A DNA stretch of 64,000 nucleotides from the NCBI GenBank assembly GCA_014190575.1, contig BJGQ01000007.1, positions 1 through 64,000 on the forward strand. The letters are read 5' to 3'. Every line of letters starts with the position of its first letter. The stretch's first letter is position 1. The stretch is from Bacteroidota bacterium (lineage in GTDB: Bacteria > Bacteroidota > Bacteroidia > Chitinophagales > UBA10324). The notes beneath the pieces were generated by a model. That model was not told where the DNA came from. It was given only the letters and a program-made list of their open reading frames with translations, and searched no databases. Both the position numbers and the translations under genes were made by a program. Of this stretch, positions 39,074 through 48,563 are shown one piece after another.

Positions 39074-40504
39074 TTATCCAATGGACGGCCGAGTGGGACC
39101 ACTATCATCACGATTAGGTTTCGGGCGATTGGTATTTTGATTCGGGTTTTTATTTTGATTCGGATTTGGCCGCTGCTGATTCGGATTTTGTTTTTGCGGA
39201 GGTCGCTGATTTGGATTTTGTTTTTGTCGTTGCGGTTGTTGTTTCCGTTCGCCACCCTGCAAAGGTTTCGGTTGGTTCTGAGGTTTTGCAACTGACTGAT
39301 TTGGTTTTTCAGTAGCAGAACGATTTTGATTTCTGTCTCCACCTCTATCTTTTTCTCTGTCTCCTCTTCCTTTCGATTTCTTTTTCTTTTTAGAAGTTAA
39401 AGATTCCAATGTTGTTTGGCCAACCACATCAGCATATTTTAATTCTTCTTCTACATCCGTTTTTCTAGTTGGCGCTTTCACAGCAAATGAACCAAGGTCG
39501 GCAGGCTTCACACCATTCTTATTCATTTCAACTATTTCCTTCACCTTATCTACAGGCACCGGATGAAAAATATTTTTTTCCTTGTAAGCAAAAAACATCA
39601 ACCTTCTGAAAATATCTGTCTTCATCAGGTAAGCAGTTCCCCCCTCAGTTTCTAACTTTTCTACATTCTTCGGAAAATCAATCAATGCATCCAGGTAAGT
39701 ATCGAGTTCATAATTCAAACAACATTTTAATCTTCCACACTGACCTGAAAGTTTTGCCTGATTGATTGATAGATTCTGATAACGAGCAGCAGAAGTTGTA
39801 ACCGATTTAAATTCTGTTAACCAGGTACTGCAACACAATTCTCTTCCGCATGAACCTATGCCACCAATACGCGCAGCTTCCTGCCTTGCACCAATGTGAT
39901 TCATTTCAACTTTCACTTTAAACTCAGTAGCATACGCTTTTATCAACTCACGAAAATCAACACGGTCTTCGGCTATAAAATAGAAAGTTGCTTTTTTTCC
40001 ATCCCCTTGAAATTCCACATCACCAATTTTCATATCCAGATTCATTGAGCGCGCAATTGCTCTTGCACGCACCATTGTTTCTTTATCGCGTTTGCTTGCT
40101 TCTTCCCATTTGTTCTGGTCATTCTCACTTGCTTTGCGAAGCACACTTCGAATGTTTGCATTGTTCTCCTGAATTCTTTTCCGCTTCATCTGAAGTCGAA
40201 CCAATTCTCCGGTGAGTGATGCAATTCCAACATTATACCCACCCATTTCAACATCAACCACCACTACATCATGTGTGTCGATTAATAATTTATTGGTGTT
40301 GCGAAAAATTTCTTTGCGCGAACCATTCTTGAAACTCACTTCAACAAAACGCGTGATTTCATCATCATATCCAACCGCAATTCCTGAAAGCCAGTCGTAA
40401 GTATTTAAGCGATTGCAACCGCCACTCGAACACGAGCCGTTGCTTTTACATCCGGATGGTTTGCCATCCTTACCCGCACCTGAAGTACATCCGTTACAAC
40501 TCAT
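39074..40504 (-). CDS. ricT: PSP1 superfamily / RicT-like Fe-S complex subunit with low-complexity C-terminal tail
   Basis: GIGSCGRELCCSTWLTEFKSVTTSAARYQNLSINQAKLSGQCGRLKCCLNYELDTYLDALIDFP; Asn/Gln/Pro-rich tail (KQNPNQQRPNPNQNKNPNQNTNRP). Confidence 0.9.
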   Translation of the reverse strand: MSCNGCTSGAGKDGKPSGCKSNGSCSSGGCNRLNTYDWLSGIAVGYDDEITRFVEVSFKNGSRKEIFRNTNKLLIDTHDVVVVDVEMGGYNVGIASLTGELVRLQMKRKRIQENNANIRSVLRKASENDQNKWEEASKRDKETMVRARAIARSMNLDMKIGDVEFQGDGKKATFYFIAEDRVDFRELIKAYATEFKVKVEMNHIGARQEAARIGGIGSCGRELCCSTWLTEFKSVTTSAARYQNLSINQAKLSGQCGRLKCCLNYELDTYLDALIDFPKNVEKLETEGGTAYLMKTDIFRRLMFFAYKEKNIFHPVPVDKVKEIVEMNKNGVKPADLGSFAVKAPTRKTDVEEELKYADVVGQTTLESLTSKKKKKSKGRGDREKDRGGDRNQNRSATEKPNQSVAKPQNQPKPLQGGERKQQPQRQKQNPNQRPPQKQNPNQQRPNPNQNKNPNQNTNRPKPNRDDSGPTRPSIG

Positions 40505-40637
40505 AATTCAATTTTAAAGTGATGAAATTTATGAGTATTGAATTTTTACAAATTGATTTTTTCATTGTGGTTTTTTTGTTGAAGAAAAATGAAAGAATAA
40601 AATCACTCTTCACAAATTTTATTCAACGATAGTTGAT

Positions 40638-41813
40638 TCAGGTCAAAACTACTTCATTCCTTTTTAACAGGTGCGACAGGAATATGCCGAGATTCATGAA
40701 CAGAATTTTCGGATTGGCATTTCGCTCCAAGTGAAAACAAGATTCCTCGAGACGCTTGATTATTTCTTCCTTGCTCTGAAACGACAATCGTTGGTTCATG
40801 TATTGGGCAAGTTTCAATTCATTTTCAGTCAATCGCGCTTTTGCTTCACCAATGTGTTCAAGCACAAAAACTTCGCGCATCAAATCCAGTCCGTAGCGCA
40901 AAAGTCCTTTCATGTTTTCTCGTCCTAAATCAGTATTTACTTTCTCGCAAAAATCTATCAGCGTTTTTCCTTCGTGACTTCCCTTCAAACAGATTCTTAA
41001 AAAAAGTAAGTACAGTTTTTCATTATCATCTTCGCTGTTCTTAGCGAGTTTTAATGCTTCATTAAAATTTCCATCCACTTGTCGTGCAATCGCGTGTGCT
41101 TCTTTTACTGTTACACCTTGCTTGTTTTCTAATTGAAAAATAATTTCTTCATCTTTCAATCGCGGCACTTTAATTATTTGCACTCGAGATAAAATTGTAT
41201 TCAGAATTTGTTCTTCATTATTTGCAACAAGAATAAAAACTGTATTGTCCGGCGGTTCTTCCAATGATTTCAATAAAATATTTCCCTCTTTACCCAATAG
41301 TTCGGGCATCCAGATTATAACTACTTTATAAATGGATTCAAAAGTTTTGAAGTTGAGCATTCGAATTATTTCACGACACTCATCCGCGCTAATATTTCCC
41401 TGCTTATTATCAGACTCAATGGTCTCAATCCAATCTTGAACATTTTGATATGGATTATTTGCAAATTCTTTTCTCCATTCCTGAATAAAATCTGCACTCT
41501 TCGGTTTTTTAATTTTTGTTGAAGTCACCGGATAAACAAAATGAATATCGGGATGAATCAGCTTTTCTGATTTCACACACGACGAACATTCACCACAACT
41601 ATCTCCATCCATCCTGTCAACGCCGTTGTTGGTGTTTTCACCAACAACTCTGTTTTCACAATTCAGATATTGTGCGAATGCAACTGCGAGCGAAAGATGC
41701 CCGCTTCCTTCCTGACCCAACAACATAATTGCATGAGGCACACGCTTGTTCGCAACACTCTGAATGAGTTGCTGCTTCAAAGATTCCTGACCGATGATGG
41801 AAGAAAATTGCAT
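40638..41813 (-). CDS. holB: DNA polymerase III subunit delta'
   Basis: FSSIIGQESLKQQLIQSVANKRVPHAIMLLGQEGSGHLSLAVAFAQYLNC, CGECSSC, KVVIIWMPELLGKEGNILLKSLEEPPDNTVFILV. Confidence 0.88.
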   Translation of the reverse strand: MQFSSIIGQESLKQQLIQSVANKRVPHAIMLLGQEGSGHLSLAVAFAQYLNCENRVVGENTNNGVDRMDGDSCGECSSCVKSEKLIHPDIHFVYPVTSTKIKKPKSADFIQEWRKEFANNPYQNVQDWIETIESDNKQGNISADECREIIRMLNFKTFESIYKVVIIWMPELLGKEGNILLKSLEEPPDNTVFILVANNEEQILNTILSRVQIIKVPRLKDEEIIFQLENKQGVTVKEAHAIARQVDGNFNEALKLAKNSEDDNEKLYLLFLRICLKGSHEGKTLIDFCEKVNTDLGRENMKGLLRYGLDLMREVFVLEHIGEAKARLTENELKLAQYMNQRLSFQSKEEIIKRLEESCFHLERNANPKILFMNLGIFLSHLLKRNEVVLT

Positions 41814-42000
41814 CGCGGTAAAAATAGAAATACTGAATTGAAGATTTTAATTTCTAATTATTCATGAAAATATTTTTCATAACTGTATTCACCAGTTAAC
41901 TAATAAACCAATAAACAAACCACGGAATGAACAATTAACTTATTCAGCACTTGCACCACCAATATCAAAAGTTTAGGTTTGACACAATCCTATTCTACAC

Positions 42001-43692
42001 ATGAATTTAAAACCACTGTTCCGCAAAAAACCTGTTACACAATTACTCGAAGAAGTAAAACTCGGACAGCACGAATCAGAACACAATCCATCAATGGATA
42101 CAGGTGAAGTTGCGTTAAGCCGAACACTGCGGGTGCGAGATCTTACTGCTTTTGGAATTGCAGCAATCATTGGTGCAGGAAGTTTCAGTTCAATGGGTAT
42201 GGCATGTTACAGTGGCGGACCTGCGGTAATTTTTCTTTTCATTATCTGTGCGGTGGCGTGTGGTTTCACCGCTTTGTGTTATGCAGAATTTGCATCGCGT
42301 GTTCCAACTTCAGGTAGTGCTTATACTTATTCTTATGTTGCCTTCGGCGAAATGTTTGCGTGGATTATTGGTTGGGCTTTGCTGATGGAATATTCCATTG
42401 GAAATATTTATGTCGCGTTTGCATGGAGCGGATATTTTACAAATCTCATTGGAGCGATTGGTTTGCATATTCCTGAATGGCTTACAATAAATTATACCGC
42501 TGCGCATCAGGCAGCATTGAAAAATGTGGCGGGTGAAGGACTCACTGCTTGGAACATGGCACCAATGATTGGCAATCTGAAAATCATTTTTGATTTGCCT
42601 GCTGTGATTGTGAATGGATTGATTACATGGTTGGTTTATGTGGGAGTGAAAGAGTCACGCAATTTCAGTAACACGATGGTGGCGATTAAACTGATTGTAA
42701 TTGTACTGGTGATTGTGGTTGGATGTTTTTATGTGGATATTGATAACTGGACTCCGTTTATGCCCAATGGATTTGGTGGCGTGATGAGCGGAGTGGCGGC
42801 TGTATTTTTTGCGTACATCGGTTTCGATGCGGTGTCAACTCTTGCCGAAGAAAGTAAAAATCCGCAGCGCGATTTGCCACGCGGAATGATTTACTCATTG
42901 GTGATTTGCACAGTGCTCTACATTATTCTTTCGTTGGTGCTCACCGGAATGGTGAAATATAATTTGCTTGGAGTGAGTGACCCGCTCGCCGAAATTTTTA
43001 AAATCACTGGAGTAAAATGGATGCTATTTATTGTTTCGATTGCAGCAGTTGTGGCAATGACAAGTGTGCTTTTAGTTTTTCAAATGGGACAACCAAGAAT
43101 ATGGATGAGCATGAGCCGCGATGGATTATTGCCGAAAAGATTTTCAAACATTCATCCGAAATATAAAACTCCTGCATTCGCAACTGTCATAACAGGATTA
43201 GTAGTAGGTGTTCCGTTATTTTTTACCGACGAAAATTTTGTACTCGACTTCACCAGCATCGGAACTTTGTTTGCGTTTGTTTTGGTGTGTGGTGGTGTGC
43301 TGATGTTGCCGCGAAAAGAAAAGACTTCATCCAATTCATTTCAGCTTCCATATATCAATGGAAAATTTATTGTTCCTGTTTTAATTGTTGTTGCTTTTTC
43401 GTTTCTGTATTATCAGTTTCCTGAATACTTCAAAGATTTGTTGAATATCAATTCAGGAAATGCAGCGCAGAATATTCCAATGCTCGTGTTCATCGCGCTG
43501 TGCGGAGTGATGGCTGTTTTTTCTTTCGTCAAAAACTTTTCGCTCATTCCGGTGCTTGGAGTTTTATCGTGTTGCTACCTGCTTACTGGCATGGCGGTTT
43601 CCAACTGGTCGTGGTTCGCTATCTGGTTGGTTATCGGGTTGGTGGTTTACCTGCTTTATGGATACAAGCATAGTAAGTTGAATAAAGCTTAA
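42001..43692 (+). CDS. APC superfamily amino acid permease
   Basis: LRVRDLTAFGIAAIIGAGSFSSMGMACYSGGPAVIFLFIICAVACGFTALCYAEFASRVPTSGSAYTYSYVAFGE; multiple TMs. Confidence 0.93.
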   Translation: MNLKPLFRKKPVTQLLEEVKLGQHESEHNPSMDTGEVALSRTLRVRDLTAFGIAAIIGAGSFSSMGMACYSGGPAVIFLFIICAVACGFTALCYAEFASRVPTSGSAYTYSYVAFGEMFAWIIGWALLMEYSIGNIYVAFAWSGYFTNLIGAIGLHIPEWLTINYTAAHQAALKNVAGEGLTAWNMAPMIGNLKIIFDLPAVIVNGLITWLVYVGVKESRNFSNTMVAIKLIVIVLVIVVGCFYVDIDNWTPFMPNGFGGVMSGVAAVFFAYIGFDAVSTLAEESKNPQRDLPRGMIYSLVICTVLYIILSLVLTGMVKYNLLGVSDPLAEIFKITGVKWMLFIVSIAAVVAMTSVLLVFQMGQPRIWMSMSRDGLLPKRFSNIHPKYKTPAFATVITGLVVGVPLFFTDENFVLDFTSIGTLFAFVLVCGGVLMLPRKEKTSSNSFQLPYINGKFIVPVLIVVAFSFLYYQFPEYFKDLLNINSGNAAQNIPMLVFIALCGVMAVFSFVKNFSLIPVLGVLSCCYLLTGMAVSNWSWFAIWLVIGLVVYLLYGYKHSKLNKA

Positions 43693-43749
43693 ACCCTTAC
43701 ACTAAAATAATTCTTGCACAATTCAATTCACTGTGTTTCATTTGCACTA

Positions 43750-43765
43750 TTAACCATTTGGTTAA
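43750..43765. promoter_or_regulatory. candidate TetR operator: perfect inverted repeat TTAACCA-TT-TGGTTAA
   Basis: 7-bp arms with 2-bp spacer, ending 3 bp before the TetR start codon (43769). Confidence 0.75.
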
Positions 43766-43768
43766 ACA

Positions 43769-44422
43769 ATGCAGTTAAACAAGAAAGTTAATGGAACATC
43801 TTGGACCTCAAGTCGGGAAAAGGAGGAAGGAACAGAGCAAAAGATAATTGCGGCTGCACGGGGAATATTTCAGCGCAAAGGAATGGCAGGTGCCCGCATG
43901 GAAGAAATTGCAAAAGCGGCAGGAATCAATAAAGCATTGCTGCATTACTACTTCCGCTCCAAGGAGAAATTATTTGAAGTGATTATGAGTGAAGCAAAAA
44001 TGCAAATGCTCAGCCGTCTGCATCCGATTCTTGGTGGTGATGATTCGTTATTTATAAAGATTGAAAAATTTGTCGAGAGTTACATCAGTTTTGTAACTGA
44101 GAATCCATTGCTCCCCGGTTTTATTCTTCACGAAATCACCATGAACCCCGAAAAGATTTCAGAGCAATTAATAAAGAAAGGCGGGCGACCTAACCTCTCT
44201 AAATTTTTTCAGCAAGTGGAATCAGAAATAAAAAAGAAGAACATCATTGCTATTCAGCCCGAACAATTATTCATGAACATGCTTTCGATGTGCGTGTTTC
44301 CGTTTGTCGGACGACCAATGTTACAGACTGTATTAAATGTGAACGACAAAAAATTCAATCAACTTCTGGCTGACCGCAAAAAAGAAATCCCAAAATTTAT
44401 TATCAATGCAATCAAAAGATAA
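43769..44422 (+). CDS. TetR/AcrR family transcriptional regulator
   Basis: KIIAAARGIFQRKGMAGARMEEIAKAAGINKALLHYYFRSKEKLFEVIM (TetR HTH). Confidence 0.95.
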   Translation: MQLNKKVNGTSWTSSREKEEGTEQKIIAAARGIFQRKGMAGARMEEIAKAAGINKALLHYYFRSKEKLFEVIMSEAKMQMLSRLHPILGGDDSLFIKIEKFVESYISFVTENPLLPGFILHEITMNPEKISEQLIKKGGRPNLSKFFQQVESEIKKKNIIAIQPEQLFMNMLSMCVFPFVGRPMLQTVLNVNDKKFNQLLADRKKEIPKFIINAIKR

Positions 44423-44530
44423 AGCCCCACACCTAACCTCTCCCCCAAGGGGAGAGGAACAGTCGCGAAAAAATTGGAGGTGCTGTATTTTCACTCCCTT
44501 AAAGGGAGGGGGACCGATGTTGGTGGGGCT
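44423..44530. repeat. composite palindromic intergenic repeat (R1)
   Basis: Outer arms agccccac (44423-44430)/gtggggct (44523-44530); inner hairpins cctctccccc-aa-ggggagagg and ctccctt-aaagggag; contains aacagtcgcgaa shared with 50977-51021. Confidence 0.85.
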
Positions 44531-45761
44531 ACTTTTCACTTTTCACTTTTCGTTTGCACAAACCAATTCTCTTGAAGAGTGTTACACCGCAGCAGCCGAG
44601 CATTATCCCACTGCATCTCAAACAAACTTGTACCAGCAAATTGCTGATTTGCAATCGAAGAATCTGCAAACTGCTTTTCTCCCACAGGTGCAATTGAACG
44701 GACAGGCAGTGTATCAGTCACCCGTTGTAACGGTTCCGATAAAAATTCCCGGAGTAGATATTCCCACACCAAATCATGATCAATACAAAGTAACTGTTGA
44801 TGCAAGTCAGTTGATTTACGATGGCGGCTTAATAAAAAAGCAAAATGAAATTGCTCAACTCAACTCTCAGGTGCAGCAACAGCAAGTGCAGGTTGATTTA
44901 TACAAAGTGCGCGATATGGTACTGCAAGCATACTTCAATGTGTTGCTGTTGAATCAGCAGAAAGAAATTTTACTGTTGCAGAAAAGTACATTCGATAAAA
45001 AACTGCAGCAGGTAAATTCCGGAATCAAGTTCGGAACAGTGTTACAGTCGCAGGCGGATATTATCAGCGCACAAAAAATCAGCATTGACCAAAGCGTTGC
45101 CGAGATTGATGCAAACCGCGATGCTGCCATTCAGATTTTGAATTTGTTGACCGGAAAACAATTTAACAGCAACACCACTTTCAGTTTGCCATCTGCATTT
45201 ACCAATGATAGTGCAACACTTGGAGCGCGACCTGAACTAACACTTTTTTCTTTGCAACAAAAAAATTTATCGCTGCAATCTGATTTGAGTCACGATAAGC
45301 GATTGCCGAAACTTAGTGCATTCGGTCAGGGGGGTTACGGTCGCCCGGGTTATAATATTTTCGATAACACTTTTCAGCCATTCTTCACAGTTGGGTTAAA
45401 ACTGAACTGGAATATTTTAGGTTGGAATACTGCAAATCATGAATCGGAAATTTATTCGCTCAACACTCAAATTATTCAGAAGCAACAGGAAACTTTTGTG
45501 CTGAACACCGACATGCAATCCATTCAGCAGAATGCGGATATTAATAAGTACAATAAATTATTGGAGTACGATGCGCAGTTGGTGACACTGCGAAAATCAA
45601 TTGCTGCCACAATAGAAAATCAATTGGAAAACGGAACAGCAACTGCAACAGATTATGTGACCGAACAAAACAATGCAACGCAGGCAGAGTTGAATTTAAA
45701 AATTCATCAACTGCAATTGCTGCAAGCCGAAATGAAATTAAAAAACACAAGAGGATACTGA
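44517..45761 (+). CDS. TolC family outer membrane efflux protein
   Basis: Signal peptide MLVGLLFTFHFSFAQ; KVTVDASQLIYDGGLIKKQNEIAQLNSQVQQQQVQVDLYKVRDMVLQAYFNVLLLNQQKEIL; start codon lies inside the R1 repeat. Confidence 0.9.
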   Translation: MLVGLLFTFHFSFAQTNSLEECYTAAAEHYPTASQTNLYQQIADLQSKNLQTAFLPQVQLNGQAVYQSPVVTVPIKIPGVDIPTPNHDQYKVTVDASQLIYDGGLIKKQNEIAQLNSQVQQQQVQVDLYKVRDMVLQAYFNVLLLNQQKEILLLQKSTFDKKLQQVNSGIKFGTVLQSQADIISAQKISIDQSVAEIDANRDAAIQILNLLTGKQFNSNTTFSLPSAFTNDSATLGARPELTLFSLQQKNLSLQSDLSHDKRLPKLSAFGQGGYGRPGYNIFDNTFQPFFTVGLKLNWNILGWNTANHESEIYSLNTQIIQKQQETFVLNTDMQSIQQNADINKYNKLLEYDAQLVTLRKSIAATIENQLENGTATATDYVTEQNNATQAELNLKIHQLQLLQAEMKLKNTRGY

Positions 45762-45762
45762 T

Positions 45763-46659
45763 ATGAAATCAAAGCTCATGAAATACATTTTACTAATGCT
45801 CATCGTGTTATGGGCTTCGTGTAATAACGGAAACGGAAATTCCGATGCGTACGGAAATTTTGAAACCAACGAAGTGATGGTTTCATCGCAGGCAAGCGGG
45901 CAAATCATTCAACTGAATCTGCGTGAAGGATTGACTCTATCAGCGGGAGAAATTGTTGGTTGCATTGACACGAATGCATTGCATTTAAAGAAGCAACAAT
46001 TGTTTGCCATGATGCAGGGTTCGCAATCGCGCAATCCCAATATCGGTGCGCAGATTGAAGTGCTGAAGCAACAGAAGTCTGTTCAAGAAAAAGAAAAAAA
46101 TCGCATTGCAGGTTTAGTAAAAGAAGGAGCTGCCACACAAAAAAATTTAGATGATATCACCGGAGCAATTCAGGTAATTGATAAACAAATTGAAAGTTTG
46201 CAGACACAATTTGAACCTGTGAGCAGCGATTTGAAATCATTGAATGTGCAGGTTGACCAGGTGAATGACCAGATTCAGAAATCGTTGATTGCTTCGCCTA
46301 TCAACGGCGTAGTGCTTGATAAATATTCAGAGATGGGTGAAGTGACTGCACCCGGAAGACCGCTGTTTAAAATTGCTCCGCTTGACACGATGATTCTTCG
46401 TGTGTTTGTAAGCGGTGACCAGTTGCCAAAAGTTAAACTCGCACAAACTGTTACAGTGTTCGTTGACAAAAACGAAAAAGAAAATACAAAACTCAGCGGA
46501 ACTGTTTCGTGGATTTCTCCGACTGCTGAGTTCACACCAAAAATTATTCAAACCAAAGAAGAGCGTGTGAATCTGGTGTATGCAGTGAAAGTGTTAGTGG
46601 TGAATGATGGCTCACTGAAGATTGGAATGCCGGGTGAAATAAAATTTAGTGAGAAATAA
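45763..46659 (+). CDS. HlyD family secretion periplasmic adaptor (YbhG-like)
   Basis: Lipoprotein-like signal (LWASCNNGNG); VMVSSQASGQIIQLNLREGLTLSAGEIVGCID; IASPINGVVLDKYSEMGEVTAPGRPLFKIAPLDTMILRVFVSG. Confidence 0.92.
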   Translation: MKSKLMKYILLMLIVLWASCNNGNGNSDAYGNFETNEVMVSSQASGQIIQLNLREGLTLSAGEIVGCIDTNALHLKKQQLFAMMQGSQSRNPNIGAQIEVLKQQKSVQEKEKNRIAGLVKEGAATQKNLDDITGAIQVIDKQIESLQTQFEPVSSDLKSLNVQVDQVNDQIQKSLIASPINGVVLDKYSEMGEVTAPGRPLFKIAPLDTMILRVFVSGDQLPKVKLAQTVTVFVDKNEKENTKLSGTVSWISPTAEFTPKIIQTKEERVNLVYAVKVLVVNDGSLKIGMPGEIKFSEK

Positions 46660-46664
46660 AAAAC

Positions 46665-46736
46665 TTAACCGCAGAGGCGCGAAGTCGCAGAGAATACAGA
46701 GTTAATAAACTTTGCGACTCTGCGCCTCTACGGTAA
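46665..46736. repeat. palindromic intergenic repeat (R2), accgcagaggcgc type
   Basis: Left arm ttaaccgcagaggcgcgaagtcgcaga; right arm tttgcgactctgcgcctctacggtaa is its near-perfect reverse complement. Confidence 0.85.
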
Positions 46737-46745
46737 ATAATTACA

Positions 46746-47663
46746 ATGAACGAAAGAGTAATCGCCACCAACATCACCAAATCATTCCGCAGCACAAACG
46801 CTTTGGATGATGTTTCATTCACGGTGAATGAAGGTGAGTTGTTTGGATTTATTGGTCCCGATGGTGCAGGCAAGAGTACACTCTTTCGCATACTCACAAC
46901 AGTAATGAATGCTGATAGCGGTGATGCTTTGGTAGATGGTTTTCATCTGAAAGATGAAATTGCCATTCGTTCGAGAGTTGGATATATGCCCGGAAAATTT
47001 TCGTTGTATCCTGATTTATCTGTTCAGGAAAACCTGGAATTCTTTGCCAAAGTTTTCGGTACAACAGTGCAGGAAAATTATTCCATCATCAAAGAAATTT
47101 ATGTGCAGCTCGAACCATTCAAAGATCGCCGTGCCGGGAAACTGAGTGGAGGAATGAAACAGAAACTTGCTTTGTGTTGCGCACTCATTCACAAACCAAG
47201 AGTTTTATTTTTAGATGAACCAACCACGGGAGTTGATCCTGTTTCCAGAGTGGAATTCTGGGAAATGCTCGGCAGATTAAAGCAAAGCGGACTCACCATT
47301 TTGGTTTCCACTCCTTACATGGATGAAGCAAGTCGTTGCGACCGTGTGGCATTAATTCAGAAAGGAAAAATTCTGGATATTGATCCGCCGGGTGTGATTA
47401 CAAAAAAATTTCCATTGGATGTGATTGCTGTGAAATCAGACAACATGCAGAAATTGCGGAAGGATATTTTAAAAGTTGAAGATGCTGAAAGTGTTTATGG
47501 CTTCGGAGAATTTTTACACATCACGATGAAGAAAGAAAATTCATCAATAGAAAAAATTGAATCGCTTTTAAAACAACAAGGTCATCAGCACACAGAAGTG
47601 AAATTGATTGAAGCAGGAATTGAAGATTGTTTTATGCACCTGATGGAGCACAACAAAAACTGA
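46746..47663 (+). CDS. ABC transporter ATP-binding protein (first ATPase, YbhF N-half-like)
   Basis: GFIGPDGAGKSTLFRILTTVM; KLSGGMKQKLALCCALIHKPRVLFLDEPTTGVDPVSR. Confidence 0.93.
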   Translation: MNERVIATNITKSFRSTNALDDVSFTVNEGELFGFIGPDGAGKSTLFRILTTVMNADSGDALVDGFHLKDEIAIRSRVGYMPGKFSLYPDLSVQENLEFFAKVFGTTVQENYSIIKEIYVQLEPFKDRRAGKLSGGMKQKLALCCALIHKPRVLFLDEPTTGVDPVSRVEFWEMLGRLKQSGLTILVSTPYMDEASRCDRVALIQKGKILDIDPPGVITKKFPLDVIAVKSDNMQKLRKDILKVEDAESVYGFGEFLHITMKKENSSIEKIESLLKQQGHQHTEVKLIEAGIEDCFMHLMEHNKN

Positions 47664-47681
47664 AAATCTAAAATTGAATAA

Positions 47682-48431
47682 TTGAAACTCACCGGAGAAA
47701 ATATTATTGAAGTTGAAAACTTAGTGAAGCGATTCGGTTCGTTCACGGCGGTTGATAATATTTCTTTTCAGGTGAAGAAGGGAGAAGTGTTTGGGTTTCT
47801 TGGAGCGAATGGGGCGGGAAAAACGACTGCGATAAAAATGTTAATCGGTTTGTGGTCGCCGACTTCGGGCAAAGCAAATGTTGCCGGATTCAATTTGTTT
47901 ACTGAAGCAGAACAGATCAGAAAAAATATTGGCTACATGGCGCAGCGATTTTCGTTGTATGAAGATTTAACTGTGATTGAAAACATTCAGTTCTACGGGG
48001 GCATTTATGGTTTGCGGAAAAATATTTTAAAGGAAAGAGCTGAAGAATTGATTTCGGAATTGGGAATGGAAAGTTTCAGAAAGGAATTAATAAAAAATAT
48101 TCCGCTCGGGTGGAAACAGAAACTGGCTTTGTCGGTTGCAATGATTCACAAACCGAAAATTGTTTTTCTCGATGAACCAACAAGTGGAGTTGACCCGATT
48201 ACACGACGACAATTCTGGGATTTGATTTACAACGCTGCGGAAAAAGGCACCACTGTTTTTGTTACCACGCATTACATGGATGAATCAGAATACTGCGACC
48301 GCGTGAGCATAATGGTGGATGGAAGAATTGAAGCACTTGATACTCCAACGCAATTGAAAAAACAATTCAATGCTGAAAGTATGGATGAAGTTTTTCTAAA
48401 ATTGGCAAGACCAACTGGAATACAGATTTGA
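47682..48431 (+). CDS. ABC transporter ATP-binding protein (second ATPase, YbhF C-half-like)
   Basis: GFLGANGAGKTTAIKMLIGLWSPTSG; degenerate signature IPLGWKQKLALSVAMIHKPKIVFLDEPTSGVDPITRRQFWD; TTG start. Confidence 0.92.
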   Translation: MKLTGENIIEVENLVKRFGSFTAVDNISFQVKKGEVFGFLGANGAGKTTAIKMLIGLWSPTSGKANVAGFNLFTEAEQIRKNIGYMAQRFSLYEDLTVIENIQFYGGIYGLRKNILKERAEELISELGMESFRKELIKNIPLGWKQKLALSVAMIHKPKIVFLDEPTSGVDPITRRQFWDLIYNAAEKGTTVFVTTHYMDESEYCDRVSIMVDGRIEALDTPTQLKKQFNAESMDEVFLKLARPTGIQI

Positions 48432-48445
48432 TGATTTTAAAATGA

Positions 48446-48547
48446 TATACATGGGACACGGATTTAAACTGATGCAAGTGATGAACACAGATTTTTTAAT
48501 CTGTTCTAATCCGCATAATCTGTGTGCATCAGTGTCCCATTGTATTC
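48446..48547. repeat. palindromic intergenic repeat (R3), gggacacggattt type
   Basis: atgggacacggatttaaactgatgc... paired with ...gcatcagtgtcccat; shares gggacacggatttaaactgatg with 49695-49781. Confidence 0.8.
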
Positions 48548-48563
48548 TACTTCATAACAAAAA

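Noticed and set aside
39055-39342. 95-aa minus ORF rich in K/N/R/I
   Set aside because: Alternative frame of the low-complexity tail of the RicT-like gene.
44333-44539. Minus-strand ORF 68 aa (SSPLGGEVRCGALSF)
   Set aside because: Translation of the R1 palindromic repeat, a typical artefact of such elements.
46327-46551. Overlapping antisense ORFs within the HlyD gene
   Set aside because: Shadow ORFs; the coding evidence is on the plus strand.
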